Below are positions 22,001 through 37,000 of a stretch of 64,000 nt of DNA, piece by piece (positions within the stretch are counted from its first letter, which is position 1; each line of letters starts with the position of its first letter). Below the pieces are notes generated by a model. It worked only from the letters and a program-made list of their open reading frames with translations. It was not told the DNA's origin and ran no database searches. The position numbers and the translations under genes were made by a program. The stretch covers positions 59,778,712 to 59,842,711 of the forward strand of contig NC_077224.1 in assembly GCF_024763615.1 (NCBI RefSeq). The letters run 5' to 3'. The stretch is from Phlebotomus papatasi. Its lineage: Eukaryota > Arthropoda > Insecta > Diptera > Psychodidae.

Positions 22001-25000
22001 TCTTCAGATCATTGGAAGGGATAAAAATATCCTATTTTTCGGCATAAAACACCCTAAAGTGAATTCCATGAGCAATGAACATCAAATTGCGTTATTTGTG
22101 AGTTTGGTAATTGAGAGTGAAAATGACGAAAGTAATCCAATCCAGCGAGAGAAATACGAGAACAGTATTCAGAAAGTATTTAGGTAAATTATTTTAATCA
22201 GACTAATGGTGCAGAAGACTAACACAATGGCAATCTTTCAGCTATATTCTTGGACATCTGCTAACTGCTTTTGAGTTGTTCGAGGAAAGGCGTGTAAGGG
22301 GTCAATGTCAGAATCTTCTAAGGGTTGCTCGACGTCTTCTCGGGAAAATTGGTAAGATGCATTCTTTCTTCCTCCTTTTATATCAAATTATATCTTATCG
22401 TTTCGGATTATAGCAAAGTATAATTGAATTTTGTAACTTAACTGTCACTCGCTCTGATTGACGATTCTTTGTACAAAATAAATTTTATATTGCGCGTTTA
22501 AATTGTTAAATAGTTAAATCGTTGAATTGCTCGTAAATTCTCGCTATAAAGCAGCTACGTCCGACTATTTCTTTCCAATCTTTCCCTACTTAGTAATTCA
22601 AAATATTCAAATAAACTAAATTTGTACTTGAAATAATATTACACGATTTCGTATACGGTTTTTTTTAAATAGAAGAAACATAATAACAATATTCAATCTG
22701 TATCTCAACGGGACTAACATTTTTAATATTCATTGGATATTTGGTCTAATCCTAATCCTAATTTCATTTTTAATAATTTAGCTATTCATAAAATGAGTTC
22801 AACTAAAAGGTGGTTCATTGAGAATATTTTCATAATGGCTTGAAGAATGAATTGCTAAACCGAAAATGTTTGAAAAGTGTTTGCGAAAGCTAAGAATAAA
22901 GAATCCTTCGCCATTGAATAAGTCACCCCTTGAGTATAATTCTAGTTTCAATTGTCTTAATTTGATATTCTACAATGACCATTAGTATTGTTATTTCTCG
23001 TGTTGGTTCAATTAAAATAGAAATTAGCACTCTTCAGTAATATTAAAGTTACGTATTTTAGAGGTTTTGGTATCAAATTCTATTGATGGAAAATTTTCCA
23101 AGCAGCTTTACAGCTGAAATATAATTCTGCTTTAATTTTGTGATCTGTACAGCTGTTCATGTATATTAAATAAGATGGAAGGATGAAATTTAAGGCAAAT
23201 TTGCGTACATAAAGAATAGCGTAAGAGTCAAAACATTGCTCTTCTGCTAAGTTATTCAAAACCATCTTCAACAAATTTACTCAGATTAAGAAATTAAGAA
23301 TACTTTTGAATATTTCATATGAATAAAAGGGAAGATACAAAACTGAGCTAGTATAGATAATGAATATCAAATTAAATGATAAAATTCTTCAGAACAGGAC
23401 AATTTTATGTTAGTCGAAAAATTACATTCGAATTTTCGAAGTTGAATATATCAAAATATCCATTTAGATTTTTATAAAATATTAATAGGGAAATGCTTCC
23501 AGGCTTCGTACATTGGTTATTTTTCTCTACGGAAATATATTTTTATAGCTAGTCTTAAGTTACATACATATTTTCTGAAAAAATAGGTCAGATTCATAAA
23601 AGGAATATAGGAAAAATATGAAGTGCTCAAAGCCAGGATGTGTGCGAAGCCTAAAAGCTTTCTCTTATGTAGTATCTGACCTCGGAATCCTTTTAACAAA
23701 CTCTCCTAAGTAGGGGAAACTGGGGTACCACCAAACACGGGGTACCACCAAACACTGCGATTTTTTAATCGGATATTGGATATCAGAGGATAAGACCGAT
23801 AGGAATTTATAGGCACTATAGGGATTCTTGTCTACCGAAGGAATGATCGGGATACTCCAAGTAGTTTAGAAATAAAAATTACTGTTTGGTGGTACCCCGT
23901 GTTTGGTGGTGCCCCAGTTTCCCCTAATTGGCCTGACTAGAACTTTTAAGGATCAGAAGGTCATAGCTCTGCTGAACCATATCTTTCGTGCTTCTTGACC
24001 GATCTCTATGACCGTTTCTTTATCATGACCTTAAACCAGCAACCCTAGGGTCACTGACTAAATGAACGTGTTCTACTTTAGTCATTTACATCCCTCAAGT
24101 GACCTACATAATTTTGGAAAGTTTCCCATTTGAGGTTAATATTGTATCATTCGAGGATACATAAGGAAGGATATAAAGAGCTGATGAATGTTCAAAACTT
24201 TTAACCAATTAAACAGAAAAGGTCAATAATAGGGCACAATGGAGTAATTAAAAATTAAACCAAATTTAGAATTTCAAGATTTCCTCACAGAAGACATAAA
24301 AAATTACCCTAGAGTGCAGGCAGGATACTTCCTGTTCCTCGTGATATTTGTTTCCTTTTTTACCATTATAAAATAGTGTGGAGATCTTGAAATTCTGAAT
24401 TCGGTCTGATTTCAAATTACCCCATTCAAGCGCCTGGCAAGTTGGCCTTTTTATATTGAGCTATTTGAAGCCAATTCCTAAATTGATCTCGGACTCAGCT
24501 CACAGTGCTCCAAGGAAAAAATTTATTTAAACAAAAATTTTGTATATTTATCCCTCCATACGGAAAGGTATCTTATAATACGGAAAAACTTCTCACTTTT
24601 TAAATATTTAGCGTAACAGTCGCGAGTGCGAAAAAATTCCCATATGCATTTGTATGTGAAAGTAAGAAATTGGCTTCAACTTTGAAGGCCACTCGCCGGG
24701 GACTAGACCCCATTGTACCATGTACTTTAGTTGTGATTAAGAAACACTCGATCTTAAAAAGAAGATATGTACTGATGGCTTAAATTGTTTCATGAAACAT
24801 AAAATCCAAAAAAAAAACGAGTAAAAAACTAAGAAATTTCTAGAAAAATTCATCACTTGAGTTCGCTGTTACTTGTCAACAACCTCAAATATTATTATTC
24901 ATTCATTCATTCATTTTCAACCGCTTATCCCTATTGGGGTCGCGGGATATTATTATTATATTTCCAATATATTTTTGCATAATGTTTGGCCCTGTTTTGT

Positions 25001-28000
25001 TGTAGCTTTTCCTTTTCTGAACTCTATCTACATTAACCTTCTTACAGAAGGGAACTATTCAATTACATAACATTCGAACGAGATGATCAATCATCTTTCG
25101 AAAAGTGAAAAAAATTAAAATCCTTATTCTGGCGAGACCCTACTCCCTGTAGGGCTCATACCAAGTAGTCTTACATTTTGTTTATTTTTGAAAACTCAAA
25201 ATTTTTGTGTCTAACTCCAGTGGACCGACACAGAGAAACCGACGAGAAACCTACGTTTCTCTAAAAATTACTTCACGCTGTTTGTCTGATCCGCCTGACT
25301 GTCACCAAAGCTACAGTTCAAGTAGTAAGGTGCGAAGGCATAAGGACACTTTTTTAAATTCAATTCACAAAAGTCTATAAAGAACTTTCTTTCTCAAACA
25401 ACTTCGACAAGTTTTGGGTTCGTTAGAAAGGTCTTGACACCCCCGATGAATTTAAATTGATTCTATAACTCTTTATTAACTAGTAATTTAGCGGTTACAC
25501 ACCAAAAATATTTTTTTTATCTGAAATCCAATCGAATTGTTATCACAAAATATTTGTAAATTTTAAGGTTATCTCTGATCTCCAATCCGTAGAGGAATTC
25601 TGTAACGATATGACAATGTCATATGGCAAATTTTTGTGATAAATTCGGGAACAGGACAACATTAAAGACTAACGAGCATCAAATGACGATTACAAGGAGC
25701 TCTATGAAACTTTTATACTAACTGATGTGAATCTGCGGTGACATAATAATTTATTTTCGACAGTAGCGACTGTCTGTTCCGAAAAAATTAAACCACATTT
25801 TTTTTTTGTATCACATTGTTAGGTGTGATTCCTTCTAATCACACCTATTTTAAGAATGTCGCAATAAATGGCCCAACGATGCGTAAAAAGTTGTCATTCA
25901 CTTAATCTAAGAGATATCTAAAAGTTATTCCACCCCTGATTTTCAATTAAGTTTTTCCGAATTTTTCATACAAAAAAATTAAATTATATGACATTGCCAT
26001 ACTGCTATGAGATTTCCCTATTGGTTCAACCAGTCCCGAGTAGAAGCATTTTAAAACTAGGACGCGTTGTCATCGTTTTTCTCTCAACATTATCTTGGAA
26101 AAAAAGACTTAGGGGGAGGTGGGGCTACTTTGAGCTGTAGGGCTACAAACTTGGTTTTGATATAACACTATGCAACACGGTTTTTTCTCAGAGGACTCAA
26201 ATATGGTGAGTTTGATAGAGTCAAGTCGTCGAGTCCCCTGATTAAGATTATGGTCTTGGATTTGCTCAAACACGTCATAATTTTTTTTATTACTTTTATA
26301 TTCTTTCTGCTTTGCCTTACATTATCTGCATTATATGTAGTCTTACAGCTTAAAGTAGTCCCACCTCCTCTACAAGGATTCTTTTTTTCATTCTAAAGTA
26401 CCTGTATCTTAGGGCTGTGGCAGCCAAAATCCCGAAAGCCAAAATCCCGAATGTTCAAAACCCTGAAAGGGATGAAATAATATGAAGGATAATGTGTAGA
26501 ATAATTTCCTACGACAGAGAAGATTTCCCTTTGCTTCCAGTAAGCGCGGTTGCAATCGTGGAAGTAGCTACGACACTTTTAAGAATTCTGGATTTTGGCG
26601 TTAGGGATTGTGGCTTTCGGGATTTTGACCAGGACCCCCTTAGAGATAACCCAAGATTATAAAGATTCAAGTAAAATATACATTTTTTAAAAGAAAACGT
26701 AATTATTTACTGATTTTTGTTTAGAATGGATTTATTTTAAAGGTATATTTTATTTCAAAATCTGGAACGGTATGAATCAATAAAGGTTTTTATTACAAAA
26801 ACGTCATTTGTATTATTTCTATCTACTTTTTAGCGTATTCTATGTGATGATTTATTAACTGATTTGATGAATCGTTTAATAAAGTGGTACACACCCAAAA
26901 ATAACAACAAAGGAAATTTAGCAAAATGCTCGAACATTCAAGAGTTCGAGCACTCTTCAAATTTTCCTTCTCCATTATTGCTTCATGCATCACTGTGCAT
27001 GCAATTTAAATAATAAGTCAATTAATGTGAAGATTGGTTCTCAATTAAAATAACACTTGTATACATGTGGGAATTTTTTTCAGTGGTATCTCTAACATCA
27101 GTGATATGAAAATAAAATAATCTATAGCACAAAGCAAAATTTTTTTGCAGCACTATTATTATCGGTATTATCTAATATCTAATGTACATATCCACGATTT
27201 TTTTATTTACTTTACAATGTACATAAAAAAAATTCTACATATGTGGTGGTGAATCAATTTACAATTTTCACATGATATTTCATTCATTGTGCAGTCTCGA
27301 GGCGATTTTCATTCATTGAAACGCAGAAAAAAACTGTAACCATTCTCAACTCTCAATTGTTAATGGTATAATACATTCCGGAACATTCAATCGTTACCCC
27401 ATCCAGTGAGAGATGATTGCACGAAAAAGAATGATTTTTTTAAAGTTTCTTCGTTTTATTGGATACATTCGCTAAAAATCAATAGAAAATACGTATGTAT
27501 TTAGTGTTCAATTTATGTTTTGTTCTGCATTGAAAAATATCATGGGACTATCGCTGATTTTATTCAAACAATTTTCTGTTCTCTCTTTTTTTTATGTTCG
27601 TCGTGACAATTTTCTATACCCAGATATTATTCCTATTGTATATTTACTAAGTGGCTTTCCAAACAGAATTTATAGTTTAAACCGTAAGGATAAATATAAA
27701 GTTCTTCCTATTATCTCTCTTTGTACAATGCAGCCATACATCTTTTTGACTTTAGTATCGATTTCCCACTCTTCCAGTGCAATTATTTCTACTATAAATT
27801 ATAAGGCACGTAGGTGTTCGTTCAATCATACTTTATAACATTTTTTTGTCGACATGGCGTGTATCCCAAGAGACTGAAGCTTCAACTCCCCTTTGGCCAA
27901 AGTGACTTTTATTATACCAATATAATGAATGTTTTTTGAAAAAAATGTAGAAAAGCTCTTATCAAAAGCATCGTAAAATATTTGGGTTAACTGGTGAAAA

Positions 28001-31000
28001 TTCTTTTGGGATTCAGTAAGAAAAAAAATAATGAAATAAATTTGATTGGTATAAAATATTCGATGTGCTTTCATAGTGTCATAAAGGAAGAAAAATGCAA
28101 TTTTGTCGTCTTTTATATCCACAAAATCGAGCAAATTGTAAGCTAGACAAAGTGCTGACTTAAATGTTATTTGGAAAAGAAAATCATTTAAATCTATTTA
28201 TCATCAGTCACTGCATTCGATGTTTATGTATTATGATTTTTCTCTTTTTTGACTAAGGGCAGAATAACATTGACAATCAAGTGCTCACCGTCAATGTAAA
28301 AACCTCATTGTTTTTCCTTAATTTACGCATTTTCATTGCAATTCTCACGCAATTTCTCAAATATTGTATTACCTCATCAAGAAAATTGAATAAATAAAAC
28401 GAAAATTCGATAAACGGTGAGCAAAACAAACTGTACGAGTGATTAATCGTACATTTTTTTTGCTCACCGTTTATCGCATTTTTATTTTATTTTTTCAATT
28501 TTGTTATATTATTTTCATCTAGTGCCTCTCAGAGTATAAAGCAGTCTTTAGACTACAGGTTTAACCCAAGTTCCGATGGTCTTAAAATCGTAAATAGCGA
28601 GCATTTTAATTTTTTATGTAAGCCAAATAGGTCACTTATCTTTAATAATTCAATTATAAGTCAATTTTTTCCAACAATTCATAATTGTTAAGAAATTAGA
28701 GCAGTTAAGCCATATGGCAAAGTTTTAAGTCTGAAGCCCGTATAAGACAAGGCAGTACCGTAATTAAGAATTCGTGTAAGAATTGCAATGAAAATGCGTA
28801 AATTAAAGAAAAACGGTCAATGTGATTCTGCCCTAAAGCGCCACAATTCAACGATCACACTTTATGTATTCTGGAATGTTCAAGTGTTTTGCAAAATCTA
28901 CATAAGATGTTGAAATTCAACCAATCAATCGAAGATATGGTATGTTTTGAAGTTTATGAACTTTGAACCATGTCATCTGGTCTAATTAACATTTTAGGAC
29001 AATTAATTACCAGTCTGAATAAAAAGAACCATATTAGCCGGTGGGTAAAAACTTCCAAATAGGATAGATATTGGAATTAACTTCATTTGAATATAAGTTC
29101 GGCAATTTTGAAAGCAAGACAAAGATATCAACAAACCGGTTTTCGGAAACCCTTCCATAAGTGAACACTCTCCCTAGACTTTTCACTTTTTCTTTGAAAA
29201 AGCTTCATAGAATTTCCTCTGTAGTTATTCCCAAATTCAGATAAATAATGAAAGATTTTTATCCATATCAATACTTATTTTAGATAATAATAGAGACAGA
29301 AAAATTGTGGAATGCTTGGAAGATCTTAAAGACTATACTTCGGTGTATAGTCTAAATTCTAAATTTCATTATCGTTTAGAAAAATATTTGAAAATACAAA
29401 TTTATATAAAATAATTTTTAAAAACTTTAATAATAATAATAATGCTGGCACCATAGAGGAACTTGGTCTTCTCTCAAGCGAGATTTCTTGACATACACTA
29501 ACCCTTTAAAATGTTAATTTAAAAAAGAAAACAAAAAAACTATTTTATTGAAGAAAAGTAGAAACTGAATCGTTGGCGAAAAATATTTGTATGATCCTAG
29601 GCTGATTTTCGAATGCTCGTTACTGTCTAACGCTCTGAAAGCCGTTTAAATAAACTATCGCTATTCGAATGATCTAAGGATCTATAATATTTAAATTTTT
29701 AGATTTAGAGTTTGAATTCTAGAGAGTCTTCCAAAGATATCGAAAATTATTAATCGTATCGAGACACTTTATTTTGTATTACAATGTAATCATTACAATT
29801 TGCCCCAGGTTGGAAGAATCTGCTGATCGTAGATCGCCCCAGAAACGTCTTCCCCATAGTGAATGCTTCTTCCATGCTCCTGAAGTTTTATTTTTTTTTA
29901 GGCAGAGGTAGTGCATTTTATTACGTTTTATCACAGTGAAAATGTATTTTTCTGACATTCGGTTTGCTTGCACCGGGCGGAATCCGTTAGAACTTCTTTT
30001 CTAAGGGCCAAAATAGCCTCAGGCTGATCTTCGGAAATATTTCGCATGTAACATTTAGCAGTAGAAGATTAGTTTGAGGAAACTTATGCAAACGACCTAT
30101 ATTCTATGATTCTAAACCTCAGTGAATAACAATTTGGGATAAATCTTTATTGCCAAATTTTTACAGGCTAAATATTTTTGAGGATCAGCCTAAGTCTAAT
30201 TAGGCTCCCTAAAGGGATGAAACCTGAGGATCACCCCGTAGATTCTGAGGACTTTGGAGATGTCTGTCACTTGCGAGAAACAATGCTCTATATGTCAATA
30301 GAACCGTCAGAGTTTAGGAAATCTATTTCTGAAGCCATCATTAGAACTTTCCCTTGACCACCCCGAAGCAACAACCCCGAATCATCCCCTAACTACGCCT
30401 AGAAGAGTTCAGACATTCGATTCTGGGGTATTTTACTCGAATTGGAATTTAATTAGGAAATAAAATATCAGTAAAGAATATCACAATGTTTTTACGCCAT
30501 GGTGGACGACACGAATGGGTTTTCTTCACCCCCTAGGAGGTAGTCGGTCCGCCAGGGTGCATTTTTTACAAGGGCAGGGGCTCCGCTTATTCATAACAAT
30601 ATTTTAGGTTTCTGGAACTCCAAAATATAGAAATCTAAAGATTCTAAAATTTTAAAATCTAACCAAGAATTTCTAAATTTCTAGGCGTCTATATTTTAAA
30701 ATTCTAAAAATTCCAAATTTGCCAGATTGTAGATTTTTAGAATTTCTAGAATTATAAAATATAGGTATCTATAAGTTCTAGAGTGTATAATATCAACTTT
30801 CTTAATTTTAGGTTTATTAATTTCTAGATTTTTAAACTTTACAAATTTTCTATTCTTAAATTTCTAAAATGTATAATTTTCTAAAGTCTAGATTTCGAGT
30901 TTTATCTGAGCTCTTTACGATTAATTAGGATGATTCAGATTCAGTTTTTGAATTTGAACAATGATTTGAATGTGCTAAAGATGAACATATTTAAGAAAAC

Positions 31001-34000
31001 GTCTAAAAATCAATGAAATTGTTTTGAACAACCCAAAACTGAAATTAAGAGAGCTTAGCGGCCCAATGGCCGTTTGTTCAACATACTATATTATATTTAG
31101 GATATAAAGTAGCTCTTCACAGATTAGTTGCTACATTTGCATACTTAGACCAAAATCGATAAACTAAAAACGAAACGAAATAAAATGAAATTTGGTTTTG
31201 AGTTAGCCCTTCAGCCACTATATTCACAATCCCAGGACTCAAAGGAGTTTTATCCGAAGATATAGCTCAACGAATAGCAATTTTACTTAAATGACAAACT
31301 AATACTTGAAATTATAGTCTATTTTGGAGAGTTTTCAATTGTCTAGTGCTATTCTTCTTGTGAAAATTACTTTAGATTAATGTTCGTACGAAAACTGCAA
31401 CTTCATTCTATTTTTTTTTGCCCTTCCAAAAAAAGGTGACTTGGGAAAATTGATGAGGGGAGTAATGGCCGAAGCTAAGGACTTGGCTCAAGCTGAACGA
31501 TGTTCCCTCTTCCTCATTGATAAATACACGGGGGAACTGGTGTCAAAGGTTTTTGATGGCAATGAAGCTACAGAAGAATTTCGCATTGAAAATGGCCAAG
31601 GAATTGCTGGTCATGTGGCCAACACGGGAAAACTGTTGAATATCAGAAATGCCTATCAGCATTCACTTTTTTATAAAGGCGTAGATGAAGTCACTGGATT
31701 TAAAACCAGGTTGGTGCAAAAAAACTCATTATTGATATTTCCTTTAACTTGAAGCATTTTTCCGTCTTAGAAACATACTCTGCTTTCCGATCTGCGACGA
31801 GGAAAATATAATCGGTGTTGCTCAGTTGTGTAATAAGGTGAGAATAGTTGTAGAATTCTCGAGAAAAGATTCCTGTAGTTAATTATTTTACTACATAAAA
31901 CTGTTTTGCTTTTTTTCTTTTACTAAAATGAGGAAATAAAGAAAGTGTTCTTGACTCTTAATATATTATTATTCTCTTGCAGGCAAATGGTTTTCATTTT
32001 GATAAATGCGATGAAGAAATTGCCACAGCATTTTCAATTTACTGTGGCATAAGCATAATGCATGCATTAGTTCATGAACGTGTTCAAAAAGCTGAAGCTC
32101 GCCATAAACTGTCACAAGAACTACTTCTTCATCATATGAAGGTCAGAATTTAAAGTTCTATTTAAATATTGTCCAGAATTTAAGCAATTTTTAAGGATAA
32201 AAAGCATCAGCTAATAAAGCGTTAGTTTCAATATGGCGGACGCTTTCCTCGGCTTCAGAAAAATTCTTTAGAACTCTGTACTAATTTTTTAGTACAAAGA
32301 CTTATAAATTGTATATATTGCAGGTACCGGAAGACGATGTCAAGTCAATTTTGCAAGATATGCAAACATCCCGCAATAAGATAGATTTCAATGAATTCAC
32401 TTGCTTCACCTATTGTCCACGCGAAATTGACAAAAATGCATCAATTCACATGTCTTTTGAAATCTTTAGCTATTTGAAGCTTGTGCACAAATTCAAAATA
32501 CCAAAAGACAAATTTCTGCGGTTTCTGCTTCTTGTGCAAAAAGGCTACAGAGATATGCCATATCACAATTGGACGCATGCCTTTTCTGTGACACATTTTG
32601 GATTTTGCCTCTTCAATAATTTAAAACTACTGGAAAATGGAATTGTAACGTAAGTTCAATTAAGACTCCGGTGCACCTTTTAGATCAGAAAAATTTTATG
32701 AAATCAAAATTTATATCCCTTTCTTTCTGAAATATATTGCGTATCTCTATCCCACTCTTTCGTACTCTTCTTCTTCTTGTGGATGTCAAATGAAATTTAA
32801 TTTAGATTTGAGTGCGAAAGAGCAGGATAGACATGTACAATATGAGTAAAAAAGATGAGTAATAGATTTTGATTTTATGAAATTTTTCTAACCTTAAAAG
32901 AATTAAGTTTAAGGATCTTAAGATAACTCTACCAAATTTCGGCATAATTGCATACGAGCGCCAAAGTCTTAAGTTTAAAGTGTAATATTTTTAATACGAA
33001 TTTATTTTTTTGATACTTTTTTTTAAGGAGTGTTTCTTGGAATCTTGTAGTCAGTTTATCATCTGAGTTTTCTCTAAAATAATTCTTAATACATTTTAAA
33101 ATGTATAAAAATATATAGACATTGCTTTGGATAATATTTTGGCCACTTTGATTCTTATAATTCCTTGCTCTTCCGGAATTCTTCCAAAGTCTTTATGACA
33201 TCACCTCGTTCGTCAAAGAGACATTTTTAGTTTTTTTTTTGCACTATACAATTTCTAGAATATGCAAAAACTAAAAATTCATGGAAATTTGAGGAACAGA
33301 GAAGTGGCCGAAATTGCGAGTTGGCCGAAATTTGGTACAGTTTCCTTATACTTTATTGCTTAATATTATGATTAGGAAAAACTAATTCTAATTATTTATA
33401 ACGCAAAACAAAAGCAAAATTTGACGATGAACAAACAATAAAACTGCTTGAATTATCCATTTAGTAAAACCACGTAAAATTTTAGAGTGCAATATTATTC
33501 AAATTCGGTAGATAAAAGGAAAGTCTAATTAGTAAAAGCCATTATAAAGCGAATATTAAGATAAAATTAATAACGATGTCATCAAGAAGTTATGATGGAG
33601 CAATAAAGATATTGGTTTAATGCAAAGTGATAGAAAATAGTACATTTTATATGCACTCAATTTCCGAATTTTCACCGAATTTCCGCAAAAACAATAAGCT
33701 CTCTTTTAAATAAAATCAGTTATATTTCAGAAATTAAATTGCAGATTATTCGATTACAATTTAATATCCTTCTGTTTAATATAGTCGAAAAAATATTTTG
33801 ATTAAAATTTCGATAATTTCCCATATTGCCTTATTTTAGCAATTCAAAAATAAAATTTATTTGCTGTGGGAATTATGTTGTTCTAGGAATATTTTTTTCC
33901 TGTCAACTACAGAATTTCAATTTAAATTAATTTTATGTTGAAATTGAAACTTTTATGAGTGTTTGATTTTGCGTTTTGTTGGTCAGATTTCACAAAGAGA

Positions 34001-37000
34001 ACAAATAATATCATCGGTTGCATCGCCCGTTGTTGTATCTGCATTTGGAGACTGCTACTATACAGATATCGCGTTTTGACTGTATTATATAACAAGTGAT
34101 AATACTCCTATTTTCCATCCTTCAAAAATTCTACCTTTCACATTTTAAAGAGTATCCTTGGATTATTGCCTTTGAAAATGTCCTTGAATCATTCCTAATA
34201 GAGTGTTTTCAAGGTGAAAGATAAAAGGACTTCAAGGAACGTGTTTCTCAACCGATTGTAACCATTGTGAGTTCATTAGAAAGGTCTTAGAACATCTAAA
34301 TAGTTAGTAAGTACAGATTTCTAAGCGATTATGAACCGGTAATAAACCGTTTACCAATAACCAATTTTTGCTCGGAATTTAAGAAGTATTGGCATCAAAT
34401 CTGAGACCAAAATCAAGATCAAGAAAATTTCAAAATTTTGGTATTCTGAAGTAAAAAAATAAATAAAATCGAGATGTCAAATGTCTTGGAATCTTGAAAT
34501 CCAAGACACAAACCGTGTGGATATCAAGATTTGCAATTCTGGAACCAATATTTCAAGATTTCTAAACGTCAAATTTCTTGTTTTCTTGAAATAATTCCAA
34601 GATCCTCTCGGAGGTGCTTGGAATTTTCAAGATAGTAACAATTTAAAGAGTTTCATGCGGAAATCTTTTTTGATGAAGAATGTTTCTATAAGAAATGATA
34701 CAAAAAGAGAGTGACTATGAAAAATACTATGTTTGATCTTGTAATTTAATCATAATGGTTCAAAACGTTCTGGATGTACGTTTTGAAGTGCAACACCCTG
34801 AGAATTCCTGCAAAAGAATGACATCTTGCATAAGCATTTCAGGGTTTATCACACGCCAAAAGTTTTGTTTGAATTTCTTTTATTCCCGATTATGGCCTGT
34901 CATATATTATTATTATTATTATTATGTCATATATTATTTAATACAACCTATAATTATTTTTTCTAATTTATATAGCGAAATTTCAACAAATTCGGCAAAG
35001 AAATGAAGATAATTGTCAGAAGTGACGTTTCGTTAAGTTTGGAAAATCTTGAAATCTTGGTTCTTAGCTAAGACATTTTAAATTAAATTCCATAAATGCT
35101 TTGCATCAGAATATGAAATCTTGATCTTGGAAATATTTGACAGCTTGAAATTTCGATCTTGATCTTGGTCTCAGAATTGAGGCCAATGTTTCTATAAGAG
35201 ATGATACAAAAAGAGAATAACTATGAAAAATGCTATGTTTGATCTTGTAATTGAATCGTAATGGTTCAAAACGTTCTAGATGTACGTTTTGAAGTACAAC
35301 ACTCTGAGAATACCTGCAAAAGAATCACATTTTCGATAAGCATTTCAGGGTTTATTACACTCACAAGTTTTGTGTGCACTTCTTTTATTCCCGATAATAT
35401 CCTGTCATATAATATTATTTAATACAACCTATAATTATTTTTTCTATTTTATATAGCGAAATTTCAATAAATTTAGCAAAGAAATGAAGATATTTGTCAG
35501 AAATGATGTTTAGTTAAGCGTGGAAAATCTTGAAATCTTGGTTATTAGCTAAGACATTTTAAGTTCCACAAATGCTTCGCATCAGAATATGAAATCTTGA
35601 TTTTGTAAATATTTGACAGCTTGAAATTTTGATCTTGGTCTTAGAATTGAGGTAATTATTTCTCTTTGAGAAGATCTTGAGATGATTTTTGGGTTGGTTT
35701 AAATCAGTGGTAAATCGAAAAACATCGCTAAAGCTCATTAAACTGTTAAAGAGCTTTGTTAAGATCTATAGACAAAATATATAAAAATATTTTTGGCTTG
35801 AGTTGAGCACCTTTGAATTAAGGCGCCTTTAAAATAGGGCTTTTTCTCCTATTTTTAACTGAAACTTGACCTTATCATAAAATAATTGAGCTCTACAAAG
35901 CAATTGTGAAGCTAAATTGTATCATGATTGATAAGGCTCAGTTCCGTTTAAAAATAGGAGAAAAAACCTCAACTTTAATAAAGCTGCCCGTATTCAAAAG
36001 TATCCCACTTCCACCTAGCATTTTTTTCCCAGATATTTAAATTTAAAGGATTGGATTAAATTAAAAAAGTAATTACCGATGGAAAACCAAAGCACAATTC
36101 TCAGGGTCAAATTAAACAGTGTGGGACGTTTTTGATTTAGAGGGAATATTAAGATAGTCACTATTAAACCAAAACCAATCACACAGACCCAATTTCCTTA
36201 AATAAATATTTATCACTCCATTACAGGTATCCACACCTGGGTCAGATTGCTCAGAGGTATTGATTATCAAATGATAGAACCGAGAAATTCCAGTACTAAT
36301 TATTTATTGATTTGTACGACTTAATTCAATAAATTTCGATTCATGATTAATTTTAAAGATAAATGTTTGCAAAAGATTTTATTGGCAGATTAATTCCAAA
36401 TATTATTGATTTAACGCCAGAAGGAAATCTGTTTTGAAAATTTGATCAAACCCAAAGATATTACAATATTCTATTTATCATTTTACGAAATTATAAATGC
36501 TACCATCCTTATTTTAACATTTCTATTGTGTTGCACTAAAAATGAGTTACTAAATTTTACAAGTTAAATCGTTAAAATTTTGCAATTTTTTCAGGGATCT
36601 TCAAGCACTGGCATTTTTAATAGCGTGTTTGTGCCATGATTTGGATCATCGTGGAACAAATAACTCCTACCAGAAGCAATCCAGAAGTCCGCTAGCAAAG
36701 CTTTACAGCTCTGAAGGGAGCGTCAATGAACGTCATCATCTATCTCAAGCTATTTGCATTTTGAATGATGCAAATTGCAAGATACTCGATTCGCTGGACA
36801 ATAGTCAATTTAAGGAGTGTATTGATGTGATTGGTGAATTAATATTAGCAACAGATCTTGCGCAGCATTTCCGCATTCTTGCAAATTTGCGTCAATTGAC
36901 ACCGGAGAATCTCAAAGAGAAGCCTATGCACCTACTATCCCTTATGATGACCTGCTGTGATTTAAGTGATCAAGTTAAGCCCTGGCCCACCACACAAATC

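Larger units (their letters stand above)
22352..31435 (+). other. PDE2A intron 5 (9.1 kb)
   Basis: Donor TTG|GTAAGA and acceptor AAAAAAAG|GTGAC. It separates the GAF-A exons from the GAF-B exons. It carries MITEs at 23711-23926, 25590-26020, 26110-26372, 26410-26642 and 28257-28833, the 280-bp repeat at 24427-24705, a LINE-like tail at 24888-24935, a SINE-like tail near 29429-29470 and a low-complexity tract at 30605-30895. In 22360-23700, 26650-28250 and 28840-29420 I see nothing further. Confidence 0.8.
32650..36594 (+). other. PDE2A intron 9 (3.9 kb)
   Basis: Donor AC|GTAAGT, acceptor TTTTTTCAG|GGATC, splitting one Thr codon between HNWTH and HDLDH parts of the active site. It contains a foldback repeat at 32665-32895 (arms around AAATTTTATGAAATCAAAAT, related to about 48085-48285), a minus-strand CCAAATTTCGGC MITE at 32929-33348, a foldback fragment near 33998-34080, a tandem duplication at 34382-35660 and a small foldback at 35819-35993. 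In 33349-33990 and 36000-36590 I see nothing. Confidence 0.8.
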
